The notes beneath the pieces are model-generated. The model ran no database searches, had not been told where the DNA came from, and saw only the letters and a program-made list of their open reading frames with translations. From the NCBI RefSeq assembly GCF_900110855.1, contig NZ_FOFA01000002.1:248001-312000 (forward strand): a stretch of DNA of 64,000 bases, in the 5' to 3' direction. The translations under genes were made by a program, and so were the position numbers. The DNA is from Microlunatus flavus (GTDB lineage: Bacteria > Actinomycetota > Actinomycetes > Propionibacteriales > Propionibacteriaceae). Below are positions 46,044 to 54,675 of the stretch, piece by piece (the stretch's first letter is position 1; each line of letters starts with the position of its first letter).

Positions 46044-46149
46044 TCCTGGGACTCCTGGCGCAGCTCGGACCGGACGCCGGCCACGCGCCTCTTGAGACGC
46101 AGCGACCGCCGGCCTGGGAGGGCTCCGACGGTCGTCGGTAAGGTGTATT

Positions 46150-46182
46150 GCGCCGCGAGGGAATCTGACCCCCAACCCGCTG
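46150..46182. repeat. att-like direct repeat, distal copy
   Basis: GCGCCGCGAGGGAATC, three variable bases, then CCCCCAACCCGCTG. It differs from the tRNA-Lys copy at two positions (TGA for GAA). Confidence 0.75.
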
Positions 46183-46270
46183 GTTTGAGCGCTTCTCTAG
46201 TCAGAGACCTGTTCTGGTCGCCAAATAGTTCATCGAGTAACAAGATCATCACCACTTGGTCGACCGCATC

Positions 46271-46435
46271 GTGAGCATGGCGGAGCTTCAGGTGAAGACT
46301 CAGGCGGACGCTGTCCGCGTCACCTCGACAGCCGAGGCGTCCGCTGTGCGAGCCGGGGCGGTAGCGGTGATCTGCGTCCCGATCCTTCTCGTCGCGCTCG
46401 CTCTCGTACTAGCGCTCACCGGATCCAGCGGCTAG
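46271..46435 (+). CDS. Small single-pass membrane protein in the element
   Basis: GTG at 46271 (or ATG 46277) opens a 54-residue (52-residue) reading frame: a polar N-terminus (AELQVKTQADAVRVTSTAEA) followed by one hydrophobic helix (VIAVICVPILLVALALVLAL-like, about residues 32-50) and a short SSG end. High GC at third positions supports coding. No homologue is recognised. Small membrane proteins are common in actinobacterial integrative elements, but no function can be inferred. Confidence 0.5.
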   Translation: MSMAELQVKTQADAVRVTSTAEASAVRAGAVAVICVPILLVALALVLALTGSSG

Positions 46436-46921
46436 GTCGTCGGAGCGGTGGGTGCATCAACCCCGATTTCTACGGCACCGCGAGGGTGGTCTCTGTCGGG
46501 AAGGGACGGATGGGCGCTGCTTCCGACGAAGGCGAGAACGGCGCTCAGCAGCAGTAGGCGTTCCGGCTCGGCCACCTGTCAGTCCCGCCACCTGGGGTGT
46601 CCGGCCTGGTGAGGATCGTGCTGGAAGCCGGCCGATCTGACCTCCAGCGGTTCGAGCTGGACCAGGCCGAGCCGCCCGAGCACGTCGACCGAGACGGCGA
46701 GCGGTACGGGCCGGGTGTCGACCACTTCGACCAGCCGATGCGCGACATCACCGGCGCGGGGCGCCACCGGCTGTGCGTGCCCTAGCAGGACATGCCCGTC
46801 GGGTAGGAGGCGCCGAGGGTGAAGCCGTAATACCCAAAGGGGTGAAGTTTTTAGGCTCGGCTGCGCAGCGACGCTCAGTGCTTCATCCTCCTATGCAAAC
46901 ACCTACCCCCGGGGGAACAGC
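46436..46921. other. Interval without a confident gene
   Basis: One frame reads protein-like from about 46456 (INPDFYGTARVVSVGKGRMG), meets TAG at 46554-46556 and stays open in the same frame to a stop at 46785, where GTG 46597 could start a 62-residue acidic protein. This may be a gene broken by a nonsense change. From 46786 to 46921 there is only AT-richer sequence that probably includes the promoter of the next gene. Confidence 0.3.
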
Positions 46922-47527
46922 ATGACCACGCCACTCATGGGCCACGAGCCCGTGCCGCCGCAGCAGCCGTACCAGCCACAGCCCGCCACGCCGAAGACCA
47001 CAAACCCGAAGCGCTTCGGCATCTTCGCGCTTGGCGGTGCCGGCCTGGCAGGCGTCCTCATCGGCGCCATCGTCGTCGGTGCCGCCAGCGGCGGCAGCAA
47101 GGACGAGGCGGCGGCTCCGGCACCCGCGCCCACTGTCACCGTCACGACAACGGCTCCCGCCGCGCCGGTCGCTGCGACGCCGTCCGACGACCCGACGACC
47201 GACGACACGTCGGACTCGACCACCTACGAGCCGAAGAAGAGCGACTTCAAGCTCGGCGTGAAGACGCTATCGAAGGAGTGCTTTGGGTCGGCTGGATGCA
47301 ACGTGTCGTTCCGCATCAAGCCGTCGTACGTGGGCAGCCAGGACTTGCCGACGTCGGGTGAGATCGAGGTGACGTACAAGATCACCGGCCTGCAGGACCC
47401 GGTCGAGAACACGTTCACGGTCGACGGAGAGGGCACGATCACGTACACGAAGGAGGAGGACGGCCAGACTCAGTCGAAGGGCGACAAGCTCGGCGCGAAG
47501 GTCACGGACGTCGAGTACACGCCGTAG
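46922..47527 (+). CDS. Membrane-anchored hypothetical protein of the integrative element
   Basis: A 201-residue protein with a Pro/Gln-rich cytoplasmic N-terminus (PPQQPYQPQPATPK), one membrane helix (about residues 36-56), a Thr/Ala/Pro-rich linker and an extracellular domain with two Cys (SKECFGSAGCNVSFRI), which probably form a disulfide in a beta-rich fold. CCCGGGGGA just before ATG is a usable ribosome-binding site. Architecture is typical of actinobacterial accessory proteins of unknown function. A strong terminator hairpin follows immediately. Confidence 0.75.
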   Translation: MTTPLMGHEPVPPQQPYQPQPATPKTTNPKRFGIFALGGAGLAGVLIGAIVVGAASGGSKDEAAAPAPAPTVTVTTTAPAAPVAATPSDDPTTDDTSDSTTYEPKKSDFKLGVKTLSKECFGSAGCNVSFRIKPSYVGSQDLPTSGEIEVTYKITGLQDPVENTFTVDGEGTITYTKEEDGQTQSKGDKLGAKVTDVEYTP

Positions 47528-47535
47528 CGGGCAGC

Positions 47536-47573
47536 GCAGCGCCCTACTCCCAGTTCCGGGAGTGGGGCGCTGC
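47536..47573 (+). terminator. Strong hairpin terminator
   Basis: GCAGCGCCCTACTCCC (47536-47551) pairs with 47558-47573 over 16 bp with one G-U wobble and a six-base loop, nine bases after the stop of the membrane-anchored protein. Confidence 0.75.
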
Positions 47574-47644
47574 TGCGTTCAGCCGAGGTCTTCGACGACT
47601 TCGATAGTGACTTAGCCCTCGGCGGGGAACGTCTGCTTCTTACC

Positions 47645-47740
47645 GTGAGGCCCGGCATTACCGCTTCCGTCACCGAGTCCTATGCGTCCACCGCGCTGAA
47701 GCTGGCCGAGGCTCACGTCTGGCTGATCCGCCAGCACTGA
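47645..47740 (+). CDS. Possible remnant or very small ORF
   Basis: GTG at 47645 begins VRPGITASVTESYASTALKL and ends 31 residues later; the frame stays open further upstream through the hairpin region. Codon use (ATT, TAT, TCC) is atypical for the chromosome. It may be the tail of a decayed gene; evidence for expression is weak. Confidence 0.2.
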   Translation: MRPGITASVTESYASTALKLAEAHVWLIRQH

Positions 47741-47763
47741 CCTCATCCCTCGGCGGCCTCTCG

Positions 47764-48283
47764 CTAAGCACGGTTGCGGGCCTTGCGGGCGCGCCATTCG
47801 GCACGCTTTGCCTCGACGTCCGAGCGCTTCGGCTCGCGGTCCTCGTCCTTCCACTGGTGCACGACGGCCCGCTCAGCGCGAGCGTCGCGGACGTGCGCCG
47901 GCGCGCCTTCCGGCCGGTCTCGCGCTCTCCAGGCTGCTCCCACCTCGTGTGCCGACGTCGATCTGCCCGACCATGCCGAGACCGCCGTCGAGCACGGGCT
48001 GCTCGACGCGGCCGTGCTCGTTGACGATGATCGCGCCCTGCGGCAGGGCCTCGATCTCCTCGTCGGACTCGATGAGCGGGTATGCCGCGTCGAGCGCGGT
48101 GGCGATGTCTTCGGTGTAGTCGTGCCGGACGTGCGCAGGCAGCTGGTCCCAGGCGACATGCTCGAGGCCGACGCGGGGGCCACGCTCGTGGACGGCCACG
48201 ACGGCGGAGCTGATCCGGTCCTCGCGGGTGAGCGGCTGCGGGTCGGGCGGGGAACCGGTGTCCCACGGGTCGATGGCGGTCAC
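47764..48283 (-). pseudogene. Frameshifted phage/ICE-type hypothetical gene
   Basis: GTG at 48283 opens VTAIDPWDTGSPPDPQPLTRED, a frame typical of small actinophage or integrative-element proteins, but after GQIDVGTRGG it runs into low-quality sequence and stops at 47873. The next frame carries a convincing continuation (RAVVHQWKDEDREPKRSDVE, ending 47764). Removing one G from the GAGGTGGG run at about 47941-47946 joins the two as TRVGAAWRARDR. The intact protein would have about 172 residues. Its role is unknown. It overlaps the frame upstream by GTGA, suggesting a former operon. Confidence 0.5.
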
Positions 48284-48306
48284 CGGTCTCCGCCCGTCCG
48301 GTCGGG

Positions 48307-48650
<344 letters not shown>

Positions 48651-48707
48651 GCGAGGAACAACATTAGCAGCGGACGGCCCCAGACCCGAATCGGCTCACG
48701 GATCGGC

Positions 48708-50261
48708 TCACGATCCGGCCGCCGCGAGCACCGCCATGGCGGCGTTGTGGCCGCCGAGGCCGCTCACCGCGCCGCCGCGGACGGCGCCGGAGCCGCACAG
48801 CAGGACCCCCGGGTGGGCGGTCGCGACGCCCCAGGCCTCGGCCGGGGTCCGGGCGACGGCGTCGTCGGCGAGCCAGGGCCAGGCGAGGTCGCCGTGGAAG
48901 ATGTGGCCGCCGGGCATCCGCAGCTCGTGCTCGAGGTCGACGGGCGTGACGACCTCGACGCAGGGACGCCCGTCGGCGTCGAGGGCGAGACAGTCCTCGA
49001 GGGGTTCGGCGAGGACGGCCTGCAGCGAGCGCAGCGCGGCGTCGCGGGCCCGGTCGCGCATGCCGTCCGGGTCGTCGCGGAACAGCCGTGCCGGCGCGTG
49101 CACGCCGAACAGCGTCAGCGTCTGGAACCCGGCCTCCCGCAGCGACGCTCCGAGGATCGACGGATCGGTGAGCGTGTGGCAGTACACCTCGGCGGGCAGC
49201 GGGTCGGGGAGCACGCCGGCCGCGGCCTGCCCGTACGCCTCGTCCAGGCGGGCGTAGCCCTGGCCCAGGTGCAGCGTCCCCGCGAACGCCGTCGCCGGGT
49301 CCGCGCCCGAGCGCAGCCGCGGCAGGCGGCGCAGCAGGAGGTTGACCTTCAGCTGGCTGCCCTCGAGGGCTCCGACGTCGTCGGTGCCGAGGAGCCGGGC
49401 CGCCTCCGCCGGAGCGCACCCCAGCAGCACGTGCGGAGCGCTGACGCGCGACCCGTCCGCGAGCACGACCTCGGCGCCGCCGCCGGGCAGCGGCACCAGC
49501 CCGGTGACGACGGCGCCGGTGCGCAGGTCGGCCCCGGCGGCACGGGCTACCCGGACGAGCTCGTCGGCGACGCGGCCCATGCCGCCCACGGGCACCCGCC
49601 ACTCGCCCGTGCCGTTGCCGACGAGGTGGTAGAGGAAGCAGCGGTTCTGCACCAGGCTCGCGTCGGACGCCCGCGCGAACGTGCCGATGAGCGCATCGGT
49701 CAGCACCACACCGCGCACCGTGTCGTCGGCGAACGTGCGCTCCAGGACCTCCGACACCGGCCGTTCGACGAGGTCGTGCCAGACGTCGGTGGGGACCTCT
49801 GCCCGCAGCTCGGCGGCCCGCGGCAGCGGCCGGGTCAGCGTCGGGGCGACCACGGCGGCGAGGTCGCCGACCCGGGCGTAGAACGAGCGCCAGGCCTCGT
49901 ACGCGTCGTCGCTGCCGGTGAGCGCGCGGAAGGACGCGCGCGTGGCCGGGCCCTCGGCCCGCTCGACGAGCAGGTCGCCGGAGGGCGTGGGCGTCCACGA
50001 GGCCACCCGCCGCGAGCGCAGCTCGAGGTCGAGGCCGAGATCGTCGACGACCGGGTCCGGCAGCAGCGCGACCAGGTAGGAGTAGCGCGACACCCGGGCG
50101 TCGACGCCGGGGAACAGCCGCGCCCCGGCGACCGCGCCGCCGAGCTCCTCGCGCGCCTCGAGCAGGGTGACCCGCCGCCCGGTGCGGGCGAGGTAGGTCG
50201 CGGCGACGAGCGCGTTGTGCCCGCCGCCGACGACGACGACGTCGGGGTCGGTGCGGGCCAC
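48708..50261 (-). CDS. NAD(P)/FAD-dependent oxidoreductase, phytoene desaturase-like
   Basis: A 517-residue flavoprotein with the ADP-binding fingerprint VVVVGGGHNALVAATYLARTGRRVTLLE at residues 8-35, written here in parts: VVVGGGHNAL then TGRRVTLLEAREELGG. The C-terminal GAVRGGAVSGLGGHNAAMAV closes the FAD site. It resembles the CrtI/pyridine nucleotide-disulfide family acting on hydrophobic substrates, but no carotenoid genes are adjacent. GTG at 50261 has an upstream GAGGG and lies 11 bases after the aldo/keto reductase stop, so the two are probably co-transcribed. Confidence 0.88.
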   Translation of the reverse strand: MARTDPDVVVVGGGHNALVAATYLARTGRRVTLLEAREELGGAVAGARLFPGVDARVSRYSYLVALLPDPVVDDLGLDLELRSRRVASWTPTPSGDLLVERAEGPATRASFRALTGSDDAYEAWRSFYARVGDLAAVVAPTLTRPLPRAAELRAEVPTDVWHDLVERPVSEVLERTFADDTVRGVVLTDALIGTFARASDASLVQNRCFLYHLVGNGTGEWRVPVGGMGRVADELVRVARAAGADLRTGAVVTGLVPLPGGGAEVVLADGSRVSAPHVLLGCAPAEAARLLGTDDVGALEGSQLKVNLLLRRLPRLRSGADPATAFAGTLHLGQGYARLDEAYGQAAAGVLPDPLPAEVYCHTLTDPSILGASLREAGFQTLTLFGVHAPARLFRDDPDGMRDRARDAALRSLQAVLAEPLEDCLALDADGRPCVEVVTPVDLEHELRMPGGHIFHGDLAWPWLADDAVARTPAEAWGVATAHPGVLLCGSGAVRGGAVSGLGGHNAAMAVLAAAGS

Positions 50262-50272
50262 GTCGGCCGCCC

Positions 50273-51157
50273 TCAGGGCCGGCCGGTGGCGCTGCAGCGC
50301 GCGAGCTCGTCCTCGGTCAGCACCAGGTCCGCCGCCTTCGCCGAGTCGGCGATGGACGCGGGTCGGCGCGCCCCGGGGATCGGGATGACGACGTCGCTCA
50401 GCGACAGCTCCCAGGCCAGCACCACCTGCTGCGGGCTGACCCCGTGCGCCTCGCCGATCTCGGCGAACGCGGCGAACTCGCGCCCGATCCCGGTCGCGCC
50501 GCCGCCGGTGCCGCCGAGGGGGCTCCAGGGCAGGAAGGCGACGCCGTGCTCGGCGCAGAGGTCGAGCTCGTCCTGGCTGGACCGGAAGCGTGGGGAGAAC
50601 TCGTTCTGCACGCTGGCCAGGCCGCCCTCGCCGAGGACCTGCAGCGCGACCTCGATCTCCTCGACGTTGGCGTTGGAGATCCCGATCGCCTTGATCAGGC
50701 CCTCGTCCTGCAGGGTCTTGAAGTTCTCGATGGCCTGGCCGTAGACCATCCAGCGGTCCGGGCGGTGCCACTGGTAGAGGTCGAGCTGGTCCACGCCCAG
50801 CGCGGTCAGCGACTTCTCCACGGCCGAGCGCAGGTAGTCCAGCGAACCGTCGCGGCGCCGGGTCTCGCCCTCGCCCCGGACGATGCCGCCCTTGGTGGCG
50901 ATGACCACGTCAGCGGTCGAGCCGGTGTACGTCCGGACGGCCTCGCCGACGATCCGCTCGTTGTGACCCATCGTGTCCCACGTCGGCGCGTAGACGTCGG
51001 CGGTGTCGATGAGGGTGATCCCGGCGTCGAGGGCGGCCTGCACCGTGGCGACCGCGTCGTCGTGGTCGGGGTAGACCTTGTCGTTATTCATGGACATCGG
51101 CATGGCGCCGAGCCCGATGGCCGAGACGGTGAACGGTCCGAGCTTCCTGGTCTGCAC
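50273..51157 (-). CDS. Aldo/keto reductase
   Basis: A 294-residue NADPH-dependent TIM-barrel oxidoreductase. The catalytic tetrad is visible as D in LIDTADVYAP with the following Tyr, Lys in VIATKGG and His in LYQWHRPD; the cofactor loop is IPIPGARRPASI near the C-terminus. Substrates are carbonyl compounds, not predictable further. GTG at 51157 is seven bases after TAGGGT. It heads a two-gene unit with the flavin oxidoreductase. Confidence 0.92.
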   Translation of the reverse strand: MQTRKLGPFTVSAIGLGAMPMSMNNDKVYPDHDDAVATVQAALDAGITLIDTADVYAPTWDTMGHNERIVGEAVRTYTGSTADVVIATKGGIVRGEGETRRRDGSLDYLRSAVEKSLTALGVDQLDLYQWHRPDRWMVYGQAIENFKTLQDEGLIKAIGISNANVEEIEVALQVLGEGGLASVQNEFSPRFRSSQDELDLCAEHGVAFLPWSPLGGTGGGATGIGREFAAFAEIGEAHGVSPQQVVLAWELSLSDVVIPIPGARRPASIADSAKAADLVLTEDELARCSATGRP

Positions 51158-51164
51158 CGACGCG

Positions 51165-51170
51165 ACCCTA
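51165..51170 (-). promoter_or_regulatory. Leaderless -10 element of the aldo/keto reductase gene
   Basis: TAGGGT on the minus strand ends seven bases before GTG at 51157. Confidence 0.6.
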
Positions 51171-51186
51171 CCGAGGCCCCCTGAGG

Positions 51187-51996
51187 TCAGCGGAGGTGGC
51201 GTACGGCGGCGAGGCGCTGGCGCCGCAGGGCGTCGATCTCGGGCCGGGGGAGCGGGGCGAGCTCCTCGCCGAGGGCGAGCTCGAGCAGGTGGTCGGCGAG
51301 CGCCGGGTTGCGCGCGAGGACCGGGCCGTGCGGGTAGGTGCCGATGACCGTGCCGTTCACCGCTCCCTCGGTGCCGTCGGCGCAGTTGCCGACGCCGACC
51401 TCGACGTCGGCCAGGGGCTGGGCGTCCGGGCCGAGCCGGGTCCAGCCGCCGTGGTTCTCGAAGCCGCTGAGCAGCGCCGAGTCGTCGGCGTCGTCGGGGG
51501 CACCGGACGACCTGCGCCAGCGGCTCAGGATCTCGCCCACGGCGCGCCGCGGGCCGCGCGTGGTCGTGACGTCGAGCAGCCCGAGCCCCTCGATGACCTG
51601 GTCCTCGCCCCCGGGCACGGTGGGGTCGCCGACCGTGAACGTCCGACCCGCGATCTGGTAGCCCGCGCAGACGGCGAACACGACGGCGCCGCGGTCGACG
51701 GCGCGGTGCAGCCCCCCGTCGGCCTGGAGGGCGCGCACGGCGGAGATCTGGGCCGCGTCCTCGCCGCCGCCGAGGAGGTAGACCTGCCCGGTGTCGGGCA
51801 GCGGGTCGCCCGGTTCGACGACGGTGAGCACCGCGTCGAAGCCGCGCCAGGCGAGCCGGCGGGCCAGCACGGTCGCGTTGCCGCGGTCGCCGTAGATCCC
51901 CAGCAGCGACTGGTAGACGAGCACGACCTCGACGCGGGGGCCGTCGCCCGGGCCGTACGTCCCGGCGACGTCGTTCATCAGCGACGGCGTGCTCAT
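51187..51996 (-). CDS. gatD: Lipid II isoglutaminyl synthase glutaminase subunit GatD
   Basis: A 269-residue class I glutamine amidotransferase. The nucleophile is Cys in FAVCAGYQIAG, with YGDRGNATVLARRL at the N-terminus and a His in GTYPHGPVLARNP completing the site. With MurT it amidates the alpha-carboxyl of D-Glu in lipid II, supplying ammonia from glutamine. ATG overlaps the murT stop (ATGA), the usual murT-gatD pair of Gram-positives. Confidence 0.94.
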   Translation of the reverse strand: MSTPSLMNDVAGTYGPGDGPRVEVVLVYQSLLGIYGDRGNATVLARRLAWRGFDAVLTVVEPGDPLPDTGQVYLLGGGEDAAQISAVRALQADGGLHRAVDRGAVVFAVCAGYQIAGRTFTVGDPTVPGGEDQVIEGLGLLDVTTTRGPRRAVGEILSRWRRSSGAPDDADDSALLSGFENHGGWTRLGPDAQPLADVEVGVGNCADGTEGAVNGTVIGTYPHGPVLARNPALADHLLELALGEELAPLPRPEIDALRRQRLAAVRHLR

Positions 51997-53165
51997 CAGA
52001 GCCCTCCGAGCTTGCGGAGGCGCTGGAACGGCGTGTACGTCGCGACGACGTCGACCGGCGCGGGGTGGCCGCGCAGCGCCTCCGCGAGGTCGGGGACGGT
52101 GCGGTGCTCGACCCCGGCGTACGCCAGCCGCACGGCCAGGTCCTGCGCACGCGGCCCGGTGGCGACGACGGAGCGGCCGGTGAGCTGCTCGTACTCGACG
52201 TCCCACAGCCACGACACGTCACGCCCGTCGGCGGCGGCGGAGTCGATGGCCAGCACCACGGTCTCCGAGGTGGCCAGCGGCAGGGCCTCGGCCCAGCCGG
52301 CCGGGTTCTTGGCCAGCAGCAGGCGGGCGGTGCTGCCCGAGATCGTGGCGGTGCCGAAGCGGCCGGCGGGGGCGGTGACGGTCCGCATGCCCGTCAGCGC
52401 GGCCTCGGGGTCCACCCCGAGGAGCTCGGCCGCGGCCAGCGCGCAGGCGGCGTTGGACACGTTGAACCCGCCCGGCACGTTGAGCTGCGGCGTCACCGAC
52501 GACCCGTCCGGTCGCACGACCGTGTCGCCGACGACCCGGTACGCCGCGGGCGGCTGGGCCAGGTCGCAGCGGCTGCAGCGCCAGTCGCCACCGGCGGTGA
52601 GCGTGCCGTCGGCGCCGCGCTCGGGCTGCTCGCGCAGGAGCGGCGCGCCGCACTGCGGGCACAGCGAGGCGTCCTGGGTCCAGGTCGTGGCGGTGTCGAC
52701 CCAGACGACCTTCCGCGCGGTCTGCGCGGCCCAGACGATGAGGGGCTCGTCGGCGTTGGCGACGACGACCGGCCCGTCCTCGCCGGCCGCGGCGAGCGCG
52801 TCGCGCCAGCTGCGGCCGAGACCCTTGATCTCGTGGTGGCGGTCGAGCTGGTCGCGGCTGAAGTTGAGCAGCACCAGCACCTCGGGCCGGCCGAGCCGCA
52901 CGAGGTCCGCGACGACGCGCTCGTCGGTCTCGAGGACCGCGAGGTCGGCACGCGGCTGCTGCGACAGCTCGGAGGCGATGCCGCCGTGCAGGTTGGCGCC
53001 GTCGGCGTTGTGGACCAGCCGGTGGGTGTCCGGGCCGAGCGCCTCGCGCACGGCCGCGGCGATGAAGTGGGTGGTGGTGGTCTTGCCGTTCGTGCCGGAG
53101 ACCATGGCCACCCGGCGGCCGGCGACGAGCTCGCCGAGCGCGGCGGGGTCGAGGCGGAGCATCAC
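51996..53165 (-). CDS. murT: Lipid II isoglutaminyl synthase subunit MurT; N-terminus probably extends upstream
   Basis: A Mur-ligase-like ATPase (389 residues from ATG 53165) with the P-loop SGTNGKTTTTHF, NADGANLHGG, and an inserted four-Cys zinc ribbon (CPQCGAP and CSRCD) characteristic of MurT. It activates lipid II for amidation by GatD. Conserved MurT N-terminal sequence (RARLRGAIWVGRAAALASRL, then SGRGSGTAIRGSV) is encoded in frame upstream, without ATG, GTG or TTG apart from a GTG immediately before the ATG. CTG at 53270 or 53276, or an ATC further up, may be the real start, adding 35-37 or more residues. Confidence 0.92.
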   Translation of the reverse strand: MMLRLDPAALGELVAGRRVAMVSGTNGKTTTTHFIAAAVREALGPDTHRLVHNADGANLHGGIASELSQQPRADLAVLETDERVVADLVRLGRPEVLVLLNFSRDQLDRHHEIKGLGRSWRDALAAAGEDGPVVVANADEPLIVWAAQTARKVVWVDTATTWTQDASLCPQCGAPLLREQPERGADGTLTAGGDWRCSRCDLAQPPAAYRVVGDTVVRPDGSSVTPQLNVPGGFNVSNAACALAAAELLGVDPEAALTGMRTVTAPAGRFGTATISGSTARLLLAKNPAGWAEALPLATSETVVLAIDSAAADGRDVSWLWDVEYEQLTGRSVVATGPRAQDLAVRLAYAGVEHRTVPDLAEALRGHPAPVDVVATYTPFQRLRKLGGL

Positions 53166-53307
53166 CGAACCACGGATCGCGGTGCCCGAGCCGCGCCCGC
53201 TCAGCCGCGAGGCGAGCGCAGCCGCGCGGCCGACCCAGATCGCGCCGCGCAGCCGGGCGCGGGCGGGCAGGGGCAGGTGGGGACGAGGACGGGCGGGGGC
53301 GAGGGCG

Positions 53308-53838
53308 TCAGCCGCGATGGTCGGGCTCCCAGGGCGAACGGGGCAGCGGCCGGGTCGGCTCGCTGCCCGACGGGTCGATCCAGGTCGCCTCGGGCTCCTG
53401 GTGCTGCCGGGGCGGCAGCGCGGGCGGGGTCTGCTGCGGTCCGGGAGCCCACGGCGGCGGGGCCGGGGACCACGGCTGCGGGGCCTGGACCCACGACGCC
53501 TGCGCCGGGGGCTGGCCCCACGGCTGCGGCGGCTGCGCCAGCGCCGGCGGGGCGTACGTGTGGTTGACGACGACCACCGGCTGGTCGCTGCCGCAGGCCA
53601 TCACGAGGGCCACGACCCAGCCGATCAGGCTCCAGCCGAGGAAGAGGTTGATCAGCGCGATTGCGGCGACGTTGCTGCGGTTCCGGGTGGCGGCGATCGC
53701 CCAGGGCAGCAGGTAGGCCAGCGTCAGCGCCGCGCAGACCCACGCGATGACGACGTGCGCGGTCGAGCAGCGGTAGGGCTGCACGAGGACCTGGGTCTGC
53801 GGCGGAGGAGCCGGGTAGCCGTACGGCTGGTAGCTCAT
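53308..53838 (-). CDS. Superinfection-immunity-domain membrane protein with Pro/Gln-rich tail
   Basis: A 176-residue protein with two membrane helices and the short loop RNRSNVAAIALINLFLGWSL that defines the superinfection immunity domain (residues about 28-80). A long Pro/Gln/Trp-rich cytoplasmic tail follows (QPPQPWGQPPAQASWVQ). The family is named after phage T4 Imm, but chromosomal copies occur widely without phage genes; its role here is unknown. It lies upstream of murT on the same strand, with about 140 bases or fewer between depending on the murT start. Confidence 0.82.
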   Translation of the reverse strand: MSYQPYGYPAPPPQTQVLVQPYRCSTAHVVIAWVCAALTLAYLLPWAIAATRNRSNVAAIALINLFLGWSLIGWVVALVMACGSDQPVVVVNHTYAPPALAQPPQPWGQPPAQASWVQAPQPWSPAPPPWAPGPQQTPPALPPRQHQEPEATWIDPSGSEPTRPLPRSPWEPDHRG

Positions 53839-53885
53839 CTGCCGGCCCTGTCGTCGAGGCGGACCGTCGTCGTACGACGGCGTGG

Positions 53886-53958
53886 GGTGAGTGACGGGAC
53901 TTGAACCCGCGGCCACCTGGACCACAACCAGGTGCTCTACCAGCTGAGCTACACCCAC
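53886..53958 (-). tRNA. tRNA-His (anticodon GUG)
   Basis: A 73-base cloverleaf on the minus strand: acceptor GTGGGTG/CACTCAC, anticodon stem CCTGG/CCAGG and loop TTGTGGT, giving GUG. A G precedes the 5' end, as expected for the extra G-1 of tRNA-His. Confidence 0.95.
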
Positions 53959-54031
53959 CGCGGCAGCGCGTGGCCGGGGCCGGTGCGCTGCGCGTCGACG
54001 AGTGTAGTGGTCACCGGGCCGTGCGCCGAAA

Positions 54032-54670
54032 TCATTCCGCCGCGGCGCGCGCGGCCTCGGGGGTGTGCCCGGTGAGGGCGCCCTGGTGGCGGGCGGCGAT
54101 GGCACGGGCGCCGGCCGAGTCGGGACCGGGGAGCGGCACGAAGACGGCCTCGCGGTAGTAGCGCAGCTCCTCGATCGACTCCTGGATGTCGGCGAGGGCC
54201 CGGTGGTTGCCGCTCTTGGCCGGGGAGGCGTAGTAGGTGCGCGGGAACCAGCGCCGGGCCAGCTCCTTGACGCTGGAGACGTCGACGTTGCGGTAGTGGA
54301 CGTACGCCTCGAGGGTCGGCATGCCCACGGCGAGGAAGGCCCGGTCGGTGCCGATCGAGTTGCCGGCGAGCGGGACGCGGCGCGGCTCGGGGACGAACGT
54401 GCGGATGTGGTCGAGCACCCGCTCCTCGGCCTCGGCCAGCGACAGGCCGCCGTCGAGCTCGGCGAGCAGACCGGAGCGCTCGTGCATCTGGCGCACGAAG
54501 TCGCCCATGTGGTCCAGGGCGCTCGCGCTGGGCTTGATGACCACGTCGATGCCGTCGCCGAGCACGTTCAGCTCGCCGTCGGTCACCAGGGCGGCGACCT
54601 CCACGAGCTCGTCGTGCTCGAGGTCGAGGCCGGTCATCTCGCAGTCGACCCAGACCAGGTAGTCCTTCAC
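54032..54670 (-). CDS. orn: Oligoribonuclease
   Basis: A 212-residue DEDDh 3'-5' exoribonuclease that degrades RNA dinucleotides and pGpG. The acidic residues are in [23 protein letters not shown] and [11 protein letters not shown], with the catalytic His in [11 protein letters not shown] at 54670 (MKDYLVW-like start) fits the length of mycobacterial Orn and lies seven bases after TACAGT. GTG at 54679, which overlaps the MFS stop by GTGA, is the alternative. Confidence 0.94.
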   Translation of the reverse strand: MKDYLVWVDCEMTGLDLEHDELVEVAALVTDGELNVLGDGIDVVIKPSASALDHMGDFVRQMHERSGLLAELDGGLSLAEAEERVLDHIRTFVPEPRRVPLAGNSIGTDRAFLAVGMPTLEAYVHYRNVDVSSVKELARRWFPRTYYASPAKSGNHRALADIQESIEELRYYREAVFVPLPGPDSAGARAIAARHQGALTGHTPEAARAAAE

Positions 54671-54675
54671 CGGCG

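Noticed and set aside
46597-46785. 62-residue acidic ORF in the integrative element
   Set aside because: Third-position GC is high, but there is no ribosome-binding site or homologue, and the same frame is interrupted upstream by TAG at 46554. It is described as part of a possibly broken interval, not as a gene.
48708-50261. Carotenoid biosynthesis cluster with the phytoene desaturase-like gene
   Set aside because: No phytoene synthase, cyclase or prenyl transferase is nearby; the neighbour is an aldo/keto reductase. The carotenoid oxygenase at 20 kb is far away and unlinked.
53308-53838. Prophage at the superinfection-immunity-domain gene
   Set aside because: The domain is common in chromosomal proteins, and the neighbours (gatD, murT, tRNA-His, orn) are ordinary housekeeping genes without att repeats that I could find.
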